Assembly (NCBI GenBank): GCA_030601705.1
Contig: JAUWBM010000016.1
Span: 1-34,298 of the forward strand
Source of the DNA: Thermoplasmatota archaeon
Lineage (GTDB): Archaea; Thermoplasmatota; E2; DHVEG-1
DNA: 34,298 nucleotides
Reading direction: 5' to 3'
Below the pieces are notes generated by a model. That model made no database searches, had not been told where the DNA came from, and saw only the letters and a program-made list of their open reading frames with translations. This document shows positions 23,781 through 33,080 of this stretch, piece by piece. The position numbers and the translations under genes are program-made. Within the stretch, counting starts at the first letter, position 1, and each line of letters begins with the position of its first letter.

Positions 23781-24108
23781 GCGGGTGTAGAAACTTCGCA
23801 AGTGGGTGCACGTTTCATACTAATGATTACCCGTTTGTATTCTCAACCCCGTTAACCCTTTGAGCATCAGCAGTTTGTGGTAAAGGCTGCTCACTTCCGT
23901 GCCTCACCCGATTTCCACAGCAAAGATGTACATATAACCCTCCGATCATATGCAGTCATCACCTCCGATCCCAATGGACAAGGTTTCATCGTCAACAAAC
24001 GGATCAATAGATGATCGTTACACCGCCTATTGAATTCGACTCCAGCGTATCGGCGATTTCTGGTAACAGGGAACGCCTAACTCCCCAGTCTATTCTACAC
24101 CTATCGCC
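23781..24108 (-). ncRNA. ffs: Signal recognition particle 7S RNA
   Basis: The G/C-rich gap between mcm and a small membrane-protein gene carries the helix-8 signature of SRP RNA on the minus strand: GGTGAGGCACGGAAGTGAGC followed by AGCC-like sequence and TTTACCAC, with the GGAA tetraloop at 23895-23898 and the AGCAGCC internal-loop side. The ends pair as expected for the closing helix: GGTGTAGAA near 24093-24101 with TTCTACACC near 23784-23792. The size, about 320 nt, fits archaeal 7S RNA. It binds SRP54 and SRP19 and directs secretory and membrane proteins to the translocon. Exact ends are uncertain by about 10 nt. Confidence 0.88.
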
Positions 24109-24111
24109 ATT

Positions 24112-24393
24112 TTACCATGATCTACGAATGATTATCCTCTGATATTTAAACAATTGGAAGAATATGTATGTGAGACATATAGCCAGGAATGCTATATCAC
24201 GAACTATGGCGAGCCATGCTTGTGATATCTGATCACCGCCATACAATTGCGATGCAAGTTTACCCGCAGTGTATGAATCAATGATTAGTAGGTAGATAGA
24301 TATAGCAGTTATTATGAAAACTACTATGTTTATATAGAATGACCATTTGTTCCATGTTTTTTTATCTATTTGATGAATTTGAGCTTCGTTCAT
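24112..24393 (-). CDS. Small two-helix membrane protein
   Basis: A 93-residue protein with a polar N terminus (MNEAQIHQIDKKTWNKW), a first membrane helix at about 18-40 (YINIVVFIITAISIYLLI), a loop with LYGGDQ, a second helix at about 60-82 (AIVRDIAFLAICLTYIFFQL), and a basic tail (KYQRIIIRRSW) that should face the cytoplasm. I recognise no family. It lies between dp2 and the SRP RNA, and its end contains the SRP RNA promoter. Confidence 0.65.
   Translation of the reverse strand: MNEAQIHQIDKKTWNKWSFYINIVVFIITAISIYLLIIDSYTAGKLASQLYGGDQISQAWLAIVRDIAFLAICLTYIFFQLFKYQRIIIRRSW
24143..24150 (-). promoter_or_regulatory. TATA box for SRP RNA
   Basis: The minus strand reads GTTTAAATATC, predicting a start near 24118. 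The box lies inside the last codons of the membrane-protein gene 24112-24393. Confidence 0.45.
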
Positions 24394-24455
24394 AGAATCA
24401 TCCTGAATAATTGCATTATGAAATTGATATATGAACGTTGTGTTTAAAATTAACT

Positions 24456-27400
24456 TCAGAAAAAATCAACAATTTTTTTCTGAACAACTTTATCGCTCTC
24501 GAATAAAGAATCTATGGATTTTTCAACCAGCGTTATTCGCTGACGGGCATATGTAGGGAGATTGTATTTTTCAACAATTTTTTTTGAAATATCTAAATAT
24601 TTTTTTACTGACATTTCATGAACAGTAAGTGTTAATTTTCCATCACACTTTGTACATGAACCCTTAAGAGGGATCCTCCTATATGTTGTATTGCATATTG
24701 GGCAACGAACCGATTGTTTACTAAATGCCCTTAGATTGCCAAGTACATCTGGCAGAAAATGCCTTTCAATTACCTTATAAGCAACATCTGCTTCGTCTAC
24801 TGCACGTATCTTTGCTGCTAGGCTTAGTTGCGCGTTCATTTTATCCATCATACTTTTCAATGTCTTGTATTGAGATTCTTTTGGTCCAACAGAAATATCA
24901 TCAGTATCATGGGTAAAACCAAACTGTTCGTACTGTAGATCAGTACCAATCCTAGCAGAAACAAGACCCATGGCTGATTCCAAGTTTTTTGAATGTTCAT
25001 GTTTTAATGTGGCCTCATAGAAATCAAGAGGATACCGTGCAAGAGTGTCGATATTATGTGCCTCTTTATCTACTTCAGCAGGATCGATACGAGTAGTAAG
25101 AATGAGAGGCAAGTCCATTCTACCTCCTCTCTTATCTGGAATGTATGAATGGGAGAAGTTCAAAAGTGCATCCATGAGTAGCATTAATCCATCTTCGTCG
25201 CCATCGGCGTTGCGACGTTTTGTTGCATGGAAAAACGGATGTGCATAGCATACTTGAGTATCGGTAAACCCTATTATCCTTGCAATGGCTCCAGCAGATG
25301 TATGTGGTGCCAAACCTACTGTCAAATGCCCGGTTAAGCCCTGCAGTTTTCTAATTTTGTAAAAACGATCCAGTCCATAAAATTTTGCAAGAAGATCATC
25401 TATAAATTTTGAAATTTGCATAAAGTATTCTGCACAGGATTTTGAAATTATTACATCTTGAACTTTCAATTCACAGATTTGCTCATCGTATTCTAGGTCA
25501 TTTCCAAGATGATCTTTTGTATATCCCAATTCCTTTAATCTTTTCAAGGAAATTCCTATTTCCTTTGGTTTGAAATGCGTGAGCGGAGCATCTGTCATAT
25601 CAAAACGTATAGTACCATCTTTGAAAACATGTACATTGTGCTTTGCTCTAAGAATCCCTTTTTCCAAGGGTTCTGGAGTTTTATGTTTTGAAATAGTACC
25701 TATTACACCTTTTATTGTCTCCGGAAGAATGTGTTCTTTTATGTTATCTTTTGCAAGACGCAGTTCTTCTGAAATATCGATTGTGCAGGTTTCTATTCTA
25801 CCTTTCATAACTTCTGTATGTGTGCCACAGGTACAGAGGAGTTTATAGGTTGTTTTGTTACATTTAGGGCATTTTCTCTTTCCTGCTTCGACTTCTATCT
25901 TTTCCTTCTCAGCAGCAGTTCTGAACAACCGCTGGTTTCCACCATAATTTCCTAATGGAAATAAGACGTGTGGTGGAGGTTTCATTTTTCTGGGGGCTGC
26001 TTTCTCAGGTCGCCCCATACGTGTTCCAATACGAAACAACGCACGAGCTCTAATTGTTATTCCAGAAAGTTTAGAAGCCAAAGAAAGTGTATCTTCTCCA
26101 CCTCTAAGCAATTCATATCTGCTTGTTTCGACGATATTTCCATCTTTGATATTTAAACCACAACATCTAATTAACGGATAGGAATATTTATCCAAAATAA
26201 GATTTCCTTCTCTTTGTTTATGACATGCACCAAGCTCTATCAAAATATTCTTTATCTCTGAGTCTTGAGGAAGAACAAGCTTCAAATCCTCATCCAAAAC
26301 AGTCTTTCCGTATTCTTTAACATATCTAGATAGCTTAACCAGATCATCTTTGTCTATATCATGCCAAAAGAGATTGAAATTCGGGTGAAGCGGTACAGAA
26401 TATCTCTCTGCCAAATCAAAAGCCTCTCCATAAGATGGATTTTGTAAATCAACTTCTCTTCCAAAATCTTCATTGATCTTTTTCTGAAGATTTGTATCTG
26501 CCTCTTTAATTCCAGCAAATGTATGTTCATAATGTGGGCAAGCAACTGATTTTTGAAGATCTTGAACCCACCATTCGTATACATAGGAGGAATCGGGAAG
26601 TAGGGTATTATTTTCAATGAATTCTCCAAATGGAATAAGAATCTCGCCAAGATCAATTATTTTTTTTACATCTTTCCTAACATTTTCTACATTATTGATT
26701 TGAATTAAATCTCCATTTTGTAGTAATACAATAGGGCCTTCTATTTGATCACATGGTGTGCCTATTGTACCTTTACCCGGACGTTCGGTTTTCATTTGCG
26801 TTCCAACAGTTATAAAACCGTCAAGTAGGTACATAGCAGCGGGATTAATTGCTGTAGATGCTAATCCTGCAGTTCGGGCTCTCCCATATCGCAATCGAAA
26901 TCCACCCTTTTTAGACGGATGAGAAAGAACCGGCCTTCCTGCTATTACCTCACCGATATATTTGGATGAGGGAGCGATTATTGGAATTTCGCCGTTTTCC
27001 TTATTTTTCTCGTCACCTTTGTTTATAAAAGTATCAAGAAACTCCCATCCTGTGAGTTTCAGTTTTTTAACGTGCTTGAAAATTTTAGGTGCTTTTAAAC
27101 AGAGTCCTTCTGCTATAACTAGACAAGCACCGCCTCTCAAGCGATTTGTTCCAACCCTGGGTAAATCTCTATATCCAGTGACCTCCACATCTTCTGTTCC
27201 TTCACCATTGATGCATATGGGACAATTCGTTGCCACCAGGTCTATTTCATCAACTGAAGGTAAATATTGTAGATGTTGAGCTCTTTTGTACAGGGGAATT
27301 TCTTCTTTATATCGCTCTATCTCTCCAGATGTTGGAATATATCTCTCGATTTTTAGTTCTCTTCTGACAACATCGGCAATAAGAACACTCATGGCCTGTC

Positions 27401-27881
27401 CAGTACCGCCTGCACTTCTAATGGGGCCCGAGAAATAAAGATCCACATAATTTGTACCGTCTTTGTTTGTTCCTAACTTTACATCTGCTATACCTTCCAA
27501 GGGTGCAACTAAAACGCCTTCAGTAAGTATAGCAAGTCCTGTTCGTATAGCTTGGTTTAGGGCATCTTCAACTTTTTTAAATTTGTAGGTTTTTCCATTA
27601 ACAATTTGTCTGGCAATTTCTAAGGAAACAAGTTCCCGATTGCCGATCTTTTTGGTAGTCTGGCGAATTTTTGTAGCTATTTCTTTTGGCCCAACAAGTT
27701 GCTCAACTCGTGCAGCCAAATCTAGAGCTTGCGGTATCTCAACGGTAAATTCAGGATCGAGACCTTTTTTTCTTGCATTGCTTGCAATATCGTAACATCT
27801 GTCTAATTCTTTCTGCAACTGGCTAAAATATTCACGCATACTTGAACTAACTGCAATATTTTTAGATAAATCCCCATCCAT
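24456..27881 (-). CDS. polC: DNA polymerase D large subunit DP2
   Basis: The 1141-residue catalytic subunit of the archaeal replicative polymerase D, whose core folds like a two-barrel RNA polymerase. The metal-binding motif NADGDEDG is near residue 890. Other landmarks are the N-terminal RSAGGTGQAMSVLIADVVRR, RLRGGACLVIAEGL, HPSKKGGFRLRYGRARTAGL, and zinc ribbons CPKCNKTTYKLLCTCG (about 670) and CPICNTTYRR...CTKC near the C terminus, where DP1 and PCNA contacts occur. Inteins are common in this gene; none is present here. The ATG at 27881 has GAGAG upstream. The DP1 gene lies 120 bases upstream on the same strand. Confidence 0.97.
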   Translation of the reverse strand: MDGDLSKNIAVSSSMREYFSQLQKELDRCYDIASNARKKGLDPEFTVEIPQALDLAARVEQLVGPKEIATKIRQTTKKIGNRELVSLEIARQIVNGKTYKFKKVEDALNQAIRTGLAILTEGVLVAPLEGIADVKLGTNKDGTNYVDLYFSGPIRSAGGTGQAMSVLIADVVRRELKIERYIPTSGEIERYKEEIPLYKRAQHLQYLPSVDEIDLVATNCPICINGEGTEDVEVTGYRDLPRVGTNRLRGGACLVIAEGLCLKAPKIFKHVKKLKLTGWEFLDTFINKGDEKNKENGEIPIIAPSSKYIGEVIAGRPVLSHPSKKGGFRLRYGRARTAGLASTAINPAAMYLLDGFITVGTQMKTERPGKGTIGTPCDQIEGPIVLLQNGDLIQINNVENVRKDVKKIIDLGEILIPFGEFIENNTLLPDSSYVYEWWVQDLQKSVACPHYEHTFAGIKEADTNLQKKINEDFGREVDLQNPSYGEAFDLAERYSVPLHPNFNLFWHDIDKDDLVKLSRYVKEYGKTVLDEDLKLVLPQDSEIKNILIELGACHKQREGNLILDKYSYPLIRCCGLNIKDGNIVETSRYELLRGGEDTLSLASKLSGITIRARALFRIGTRMGRPEKAAPRKMKPPPHVLFPLGNYGGNQRLFRTAAEKEKIEVEAGKRKCPKCNKTTYKLLCTCGTHTEVMKGRIETCTIDISEELRLAKDNIKEHILPETIKGVIGTISKHKTPEPLEKGILRAKHNVHVFKDGTIRFDMTDAPLTHFKPKEIGISLKRLKELGYTKDHLGNDLEYDEQICELKVQDVIISKSCAEYFMQISKFIDDLLAKFYGLDRFYKIRKLQGLTGHLTVGLAPHTSAGAIARIIGFTDTQVCYAHPFFHATKRRNADGDEDGLMLLMDALLNFSHSYIPDKRGGRMDLPLILTTRIDPAEVDKEAHNIDTLARYPLDFYEATLKHEHSKNLESAMGLVSARIGTDLQYEQFGFTHDTDDISVGPKESQYKTLKSMMDKMNAQLSLAAKIRAVDEADVAYKVIERHFLPDVLGNLRAFSKQSVRCPICNTTYRRIPLKGSCTKCDGKLTLTVHEMSVKKYLDISKKIVEKYNLPTYARQRITLVEKSIDSLFESDKVVQKKIVDFF

Positions 27882-28001
27882 ATTCTCTCACTCTAAAAAT
27901 AAACAATTCTATAATACACAAAATGTGTTTAAAGTTTTGTATTATCGTAAAAGCTCCACAAGAAATAAAGGGGTTATTTTATAATTTTTGACATTTAGAA
28001 A

Positions 28002-29666
28002 TCATGAATTTTTTCGGTCGAAATCCATTGTTGTTGCATTTCCTGTTTTAAGATTCACTATAGGCAATTTTGCTGAGTCAGGGATAAAGTTTAGCATTTT
28101 TTGATACGAAGTCTGTGCTTGCCAGCTTGAGGCATTTATTAATGTCACCCCTCGATAATTATCAATATTTGATATATGAACATGACCAGTAACAAAAATA
28201 TCTGGAACTTTGTCGATTATCATATAATCAGTGTGTTCAGGAGCAAGTGGTGTATAACCTCCATACGCAGGTGCTAGATGACGTTTTTTTAGCATGACTT
28301 TCATCACTTCGGTAGGTTCATTGTAATTCAAATATTGAATATTCGTTGAAAAGTCTAGAAGGCTTTGACCATGGTACGATAGTATTTCTACACCATGTAA
28401 AGAGAGATAGCAAGGATTGCCTACAAATACAAACTCCCGTCCTGAAAAAAGATCTCGAATTTCTTTTTCAAATGTTGGCTGAGGTTCTGCTGGTCTAACT
28501 GCATCGTGGTTGCCTGGCTGAAGAACTACTGAAATATGATCTGGGATAAACTCCAACTGTTTAGCTAGTGCTTTATACTGTTCGTATATATTACTTATTG
28601 AAAGTTCTTTTTCTTGGTTAGGATAGATACCTATTCCATCAACTAGATCCCCCGGTAAAATCAGGTATTTTATTTTACTAGCTACATCCTTTTGTCTTGA
28701 GTTACCCAAGCTGCCATTTATCCATTTGAGAAAGGCATTCCACTCATCTTCCATGAACATATTACTACCCATATGGATATCAGAAAGAAATGCAACACAT
28801 ACGGGAACTTCTGCTCTATTTTTGTCATGTTGTAGCTTTATGTCTGGAAAAACAATATTTTGAACGATTATCAGATCACCGTTTTTACTGATTTTACCGA
28901 CTACACCTATAATCTCATCTACAACAACTTCATTTGCCAGATGACTGACTTCCTTGTGATCTTTTAAAGCCATTAGCGTAGCGGTGCCAGTTTTATCCTC
29001 GATTTCAATTAGCCTATGTCCATTAACTGTAGTTTTAACACTTTTTACGATTCCAACCAATTGAACATCGGACAAGCTTTTTTTGATTCGATTTATGGGA
29101 ATAGTATTTATCATTTCCCTTCTCTGGTTACAAAGTATCTTGCGCAAAACATTATATCTATATCTAAATAATTTTACAAAATCTTGAGTTGTACCTTTAC
29201 AGGTACTGTTTCCTGTTACATCCTCCAATATTTCAATTTCAGACTCATACTCTTTTGATACGGGCTTCCATCCTTTTACAGCTTTTATTTCTAAGGTCCG
29301 AGGAGTCTTTTTTTCAGTACCTCCGATATCTGATTCCAACTGATCTTCTGTGTCTGTGTCATCATATTCGTCATTATTTGGAATTTCTTCTATCAGTACG
29401 TTGCTGTTGTACATTTCAGAAAGAATCTTGTTTTGTATTTCTTTTTTATCTAATAGATTATTATCTAGCGTTGGTATTTCTTCAATCTTGGTAGATTCTT
29501 CTATATATCTTATATTTTCAACTGTTAAAATTAGAGGATATTCCTTAAGATTTTCAATCAGAAACGATGCGAATTCATTAGGATCTTCTTTAGATGAAAT
29601 GTATTTTAGTGCATCTGGTTGAATAAATGTACTGTGCTCAGAGAATAACTTAAGAATTGATTTCAT
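28002..29666 (-). CDS. polB: DNA polymerase D small subunit DP1 (proofreading exonuclease)
   Basis: A 554-residue protein with an N-terminal helical DP2-binding region, an OB fold (about 200-275, VQLVGIVKSVKTTVNGHRLI), and an Mre11-like phosphoesterase. All metal motifs are present: SDIHMG (295-300), GDLVDG (339-344), GNHD (385-388), YHGQS (431-435) and GHVH (494-497), so the 3'-5' exonuclease should be active. An acidic linker (about 96-116) separates the N terminus. It precedes dp2 on the same strand; a gap of 120 bases leaves room for a separate promoter. Confidence 0.95.
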   Translation of the reverse strand: MKSILKLFSEHSTFIQPDALKYISSKEDPNEFASFLIENLKEYPLILTVENIRYIEESTKIEEIPTLDNNLLDKKEIQNKILSEMYNSNVLIEEIPNNDEYDDTDTEDQLESDIGGTEKKTPRTLEIKAVKGWKPVSKEYESEIEILEDVTGNSTCKGTTQDFVKLFRYRYNVLRKILCNQRREMINTIPINRIKKSLSDVQLVGIVKSVKTTVNGHRLIEIEDKTGTATLMALKDHKEVSHLANEVVVDEIIGVVGKISKNGDLIIVQNIVFPDIKLQHDKNRAEVPVCVAFLSDIHMGSNMFMEDEWNAFLKWINGSLGNSRQKDVASKIKYLILPGDLVDGIGIYPNQEKELSISNIYEQYKALAKQLEFIPDHISVVLQPGNHDAVRPAEPQPTFEKEIRDLFSGREFVFVGNPCYLSLHGVEILSYHGQSLLDFSTNIQYLNYNEPTEVMKVMLKKRHLAPAYGGYTPLAPEHTDYMIIDKVPDIFVTGHVHISNIDNYRGVTLINASSWQAQTSYQKMLNFIPDSAKLPIVNLKTGNATTMDFDRKNS

Positions 29667-29811
29667 TTTGTAGCCTACAAAAATATTTCAAATAGCCGTA
29701 TGCGATATCATGTTTTTAGAATTATGGTTTAACATTCAAGTTGACTGAATTTATAGCAGATAAAGCTTAATATTGAAAGTATTAATATGATAAATTGATT
29801 AGGTGCCTGAC

Positions 29812-31092
29812 ATGACACAGATATCTGAGGCGAAAAAGGGAAAAATAACTGAGCAAATCAAAAATGTCGCTAAAAATGAAAACATAGATGCAGAAATAAT
29901 CAGAAGGAGGGTTGCTTCAGGTAAGATTGTTATTCCTTTCAATCCAATTCATTCTCCAAACTCCTTGGGCATAGGAAAAAGATTAAGAGTAAAGGTAAAT
30001 GCAAATATTGGAACTTCTAGGGAACATTGTGATATCAACGAAGAAATCGAGAAGGCAAAGGTTTCTATGGAATCGGGTGCCCACGCCGTTATGGATCTAT
30101 CAACAGGGGGAGATCTTGATAAGATCCGTACATCTCTCCTTAAAACAACGAGCGTCCCGTTTGGTACAGTCCCTATCTATCAGGCAGGAATTGAGGCTAT
30201 CGGGAAACATGGTGCCATTGTTGACATAACTGAAGATGATATGTTTAATATAATTGAACATCAAGCAAAACAAGGTGTTGATTTTGCAGTCGTACATGTT
30301 GGCGTAACCAAAGTAAGTGTGGAACGACTAAGAAAACAAAAACGTCTTATACCCATGGTTTCACGAGGGGGGTCATTTCACATGGCGTGGATATTACATA
30401 ATGAGCAAGAAAATCCACTGTACAAGAACTTTGACTATCTACTTGAAATTGCAAGTAAATATGATTTAACACTCAGTCTTGGAGATGGCATGAGATCTGG
30501 AGCTATATATGATTCTAACGATCGAGCAAAATTCCAAGAATTACTTATTATAGGAGAACTTATCGAGCGAGCACGGGAAAAAGGTGTTCAAGCCATGGTG
30601 GAAGGACCTGGACATATGCCTCTAAATGATATTCAATCAAACATACAGGTAATGAAAACAGTAACAAATGAAGCCCCCTATTTTGTTCTTGGTCCTTTGG
30701 TTACCGATATTGCACCAGGATATGATCATTTTGTTGGAGGCATAGGTGGAGCAATTGCAGGCTTCGCTGGAGCTGACTTCCTCTGCTATCTTACACCCGC
30801 AGAGCATCTTTCTCTTCCCGATAAAGATGATGTGAGAGAAGGAGTTATTGCGACAAGGATAGCAGCACACGCCGCAGATCTTGCAAGAGGGATTGATAGA
30901 GACATAGATTTTAACTTTAGTAAAGCTCGTGAAGAGCTAAACTGGGAGAAAATGTTTGATCTTTGCATAGATCCAAAAAAGGCAAAGGAATATAGAGAAA
31001 AGAGATTACCTCTAGAAGATACAAATGCATGTTCTATGTGCGGAAAACTCTGTGCAATTGAAATGGTTAAAAAACACTTGAAAAAGGATTAA
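29812..31092 (+). CDS. thiC: Phosphomethylpyrimidine synthase ThiC
   Basis: A radical-SAM enzyme that converts 5-aminoimidazole ribotide to the thiamine pyrimidine. Landmarks in its 426 residues are ESGAHAVMDLSTGGDLDKIR, VPFGTVPIYQA, ISRGG-like VSRGGSFHMAWI, LSLGDGMRSGAI, MVEGPGHMPLNDI and DIAPGYDHFVGGIGGA. The C-terminal cluster site reads C407-SM-C410-GKL-C414, i.e. CX2CX3C, one residue shorter than the CX2CX4C of well-studied ThiC. ThiC paralogues that make benzimidazoles for cobamides (BzaF type) are hard to exclude by eye. ATG 29812 has AGGTG six bases upstream; the frame also opens with GTG 29803. No TPP riboswitch is apparent in the 145 bases upstream, and no other thi gene is nearby. 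Confidence 0.9.
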   Translation: MTQISEAKKGKITEQIKNVAKNENIDAEIIRRRVASGKIVIPFNPIHSPNSLGIGKRLRVKVNANIGTSREHCDINEEIEKAKVSMESGAHAVMDLSTGGDLDKIRTSLLKTTSVPFGTVPIYQAGIEAIGKHGAIVDITEDDMFNIIEHQAKQGVDFAVVHVGVTKVSVERLRKQKRLIPMVSRGGSFHMAWILHNEQENPLYKNFDYLLEIASKYDLTLSLGDGMRSGAIYDSNDRAKFQELLIIGELIERAREKGVQAMVEGPGHMPLNDIQSNIQVMKTVTNEAPYFVLGPLVTDIAPGYDHFVGGIGGAIAGFAGADFLCYLTPAEHLSLPDKDDVREGVIATRIAAHAADLARGIDRDIDFNFSKAREELNWEKMFDLCIDPKKAKEYREKRLPLEDTNACSMCGKLCAIEMVKKHLKKD

Positions 31093-31122
31093 AACATCTT
31101 TTTTCCTTCTTTGGTGCTCAGA

Positions 31123-31130
31123 TATATAAA
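31123..31130 (+). promoter_or_regulatory. TATA box for the exchanger gene
   Basis: GATATATAAA lies about 28 bases before the ATG at 31155, which makes the message leaderless. Confidence 0.55.
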
Positions 31131-31154
31131 CAGCTATTTTGATTACGCACCACT

Positions 31155-32102
31155 ATGATTCCTGAAGGTTTAGAGATCCTAGTAATTCCGATATTTATTG
31201 TTGGGGTTGTTCTTCTCTACAAAGGTTCTGATATATTAGTGAATGGAACAGCAAAGACTGCAGCAAGATTGGGAATTTCCTCTTTAATCATTTCATTAAT
31301 AGTTGTGGCGTTTGGAACCTCTGCACCTGAATTTGCAATTTCTGTTGGTGCTGCTATTCAAAACGAGGCAGATATTTCAGTAGGAAATATCATTGGTTCA
31401 TGTATTGCCAATCTTCTCCTCGTGCTTGGGATAAGTGCAATAATACGACCTATCTCTGTTAATAAAAGCATTTTCAAACGTGAAATGTTAATTATGCTTG
31501 GTGCCACGATAATACTTTTTGCGTTCTCTTTTTCCGGTCTTTTGGACAGATATCATTTAATTGGAGGAGTTATTTTTCTTTTTTTGTTTGTTGCATTTAT
31601 AGCTTATTTTCTCAGACGCGCAAAAAAAGAACGGGACAATGAAAAAAAATACAACCATGGTTCTATTCAAAAAAATATTCTTTTCATTATCTTTGGTATT
31701 ACGGGAGTTGTTGCTGGAGCTTATTTGTTAATTGAATCTGCAATAACTATTGCTGATTCTCTTGGGATTGATAAAATTATAATAGCACTTTCAATGGTTG
31801 CTATTGGTACATCCATTCCAGAGCTGGTGGTTTCTGCAATGGCTGCATATAAAAAAGAGTCAGATATTGCTGTCGGTAATGTTCTTGGATCAAATGTGTT
31901 TAACATCCTTTTGATCCTGGGTGCAAGTGCATTGTTTATACCGTTGAATGCAATTTTTTCATTAGATCATCTTTTAATTCTTCTAGCAGTAACTCTTATC
32001 ATGTTTCCGATACTTTACACAGGTCATGTTATTTCAAGAAGGGAAGGAGTGTTTATGCTTGTACTCTATTCCTTTTTTATTTGGTATATTTTCTTCATAT
32101 AG
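31155..32102 (+). CDS. Na+/Ca2+ exchanger family membrane protein (CaCA, YrbG-like)
   Basis: A 315-residue membrane protein with about ten helices and the two inverted alpha repeats of the CaCA superfamily: VVAFGTSAPEFAISVGAAIQ with VGNIIGSCIANLLLVLGI in the first half, and MVAIGTSIPELVVSAMAAYK with VGNVLGSNVFNILLILGA in the second. The paired Glu residues in GTSxPE form the ion site. A charged cytoplasmic loop (RRAKKERDNEKKYNHG) separates the halves. It probably exports Ca2+ against Na+ or H+. The message is leaderless and monocistronic. Confidence 0.93.
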   Translation: MIPEGLEILVIPIFIVGVVLLYKGSDILVNGTAKTAARLGISSLIISLIVVAFGTSAPEFAISVGAAIQNEADISVGNIIGSCIANLLLVLGISAIIRPISVNKSIFKREMLIMLGATIILFAFSFSGLLDRYHLIGGVIFLFLFVAFIAYFLRRAKKERDNEKKYNHGSIQKNILFIIFGITGVVAGAYLLIESAITIADSLGIDKIIIALSMVAIGTSIPELVVSAMAAYKKESDIAVGNVLGSNVFNILLILGASALFIPLNAIFSLDHLLILLAVTLIMFPILYTGHVISRREGVFMLVLYSFFIWYIFFI

Positions 32103-32121
32103 TGGAGGATTAAATCAAACT

Positions 32122-32130
32122 CTATAAATA
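32122..32130 (+). promoter_or_regulatory. TATA box for the presenilin-like gene
   Basis: CTATAAATA lies about 26 bases before the ATG at 32152, again a leaderless arrangement. Confidence 0.55.
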
Positions 32131-32151
32131 GGACTCTCATATTCATACGAG

Positions 32152-33078
32152 ATGATGGAGAAAAAAAAGCTCTCTTATGGGAAAGATCTTTTTCCTGTTA
32201 TTTTAATGGGCGGTCTTTTTGTTCTGATTCATGGCCTTGCGTTGCTTGTTACTGGACCTTTTAGAGATGCAGGGATGCAAGCTTTTGAGGACTCAGGTGA
32301 TCCGATGAACCTTGTGATCTTCTTTACCATCATCATTGCAATGACTCTTGTTATTCTACTCATTGCAAAATATTGGAAGAAACAGCTAATTCAGTTTATT
32401 ATTTTAGGTGCGGTGGGTTATACTTCTTTTTACGTGTTTTTTCCACTTCTCGCTCTTATTGTTTCTGGATGGTGGCCTCTTATTCTTTCAATTGCTTTTG
32501 CTGTAATTCTTACCGTAACTCTGTTTAAATATCCTGAATGGTACATTATAGATGCCTGCGGGGTTATTGTTGGAGCTGGGGCTATTGCAATATTTGGGAT
32601 ATCCCTCGATGTTTTTTTAGTACTGATTTTACTTATAGTACTTGCTATTTATGACGCAATATCCGTGTATAAGACTAAACATATGATTGATCTTGCGGAT
32701 ACGGTGATGGATCTTAAACTACCTGTTTTGCTGGTGGTACCAAAGGTCAGACATTATTCTTTAATCAAGGAGACAAAGAGTTTAAAAGAAAAACTCAAAA
32801 ATGGTGAAGAGCGAGAGGCTTTTTTCATGGGACTAGGGGATGTTGTAATGCCAGGAATCTTAGTAGCTGCTATTTATCATAATATTAGTGATGGCTTACC
32901 AATAACATTGTCAATAATACTTGGCACTCTTGTTGGGTTTGTGATACTTATGATCTTTGTTATGAAAGGCAAGCCTCAGGCAGGACTGCCATGTCTTTGT
33001 GGTGGTGCAATTTTAGGTTATATAGTATCCAGCTATGTGTTATATGGAGAATTAGTTGGACTCAGCTTTGCCTTTTAA
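32152..33078 (+). CDS. Presenilin / signal-peptide-peptidase-type intramembrane aspartyl protease
   Basis: A 308-residue membrane protein with about nine helices. The catalytic aspartates are visible as Y167-D168 in LAIYDAISVYKTKHM and D230 in FMGLGDVVMPG, the YD and GxGD motifs. The third element, PAL in presenilins, appears as LPCL (279-282) in GLPCLCGGAILGY, the variant usual in archaeal homologues. A hydrophilic loop (about 198-222) separates the two aspartate helices. Such enzymes cut peptides or signal-peptide remnants inside the membrane. It converges on a rhomboid protease gene with two bases between their stops. Confidence 0.9.
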   Translation: MMEKKKLSYGKDLFPVILMGGLFVLIHGLALLVTGPFRDAGMQAFEDSGDPMNLVIFFTIIIAMTLVILLIAKYWKKQLIQFIILGAVGYTSFYVFFPLLALIVSGWWPLILSIAFAVILTVTLFKYPEWYIIDACGVIVGAGAIAIFGISLDVFLVLILLIVLAIYDAISVYKTKHMIDLADTVMDLKLPVLLVVPKVRHYSLIKETKSLKEKLKNGEEREAFFMGLGDVVMPGILVAAIYHNISDGLPITLSIILGTLVGFVILMIFVMKGKPQAGLPCLCGGAILGYIVSSYVLYGELVGLSFAF

Positions 33079-33080
33079 AA

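Noticed and set aside
26962-27279. Long antisense frame within the DP2 gene
   Set aside because: Shadow of a strongly conserved coding region; the same applies to other frames opposite DP1, MCM, EF-2 and ThiC.
27900-27960. Imperfect inverted repeat (AATACACAAAA / TTTTGTATT) upstream of DP2
   Set aside because: Interrupted by an extra two bases and typical of AT-rich promoter sequence; not distinctive enough.
29667-29811. Possible TPP riboswitch upstream of thiC
   Set aside because: The conserved CUGAGA and the second-arm motifs of the riboswitch are not present.
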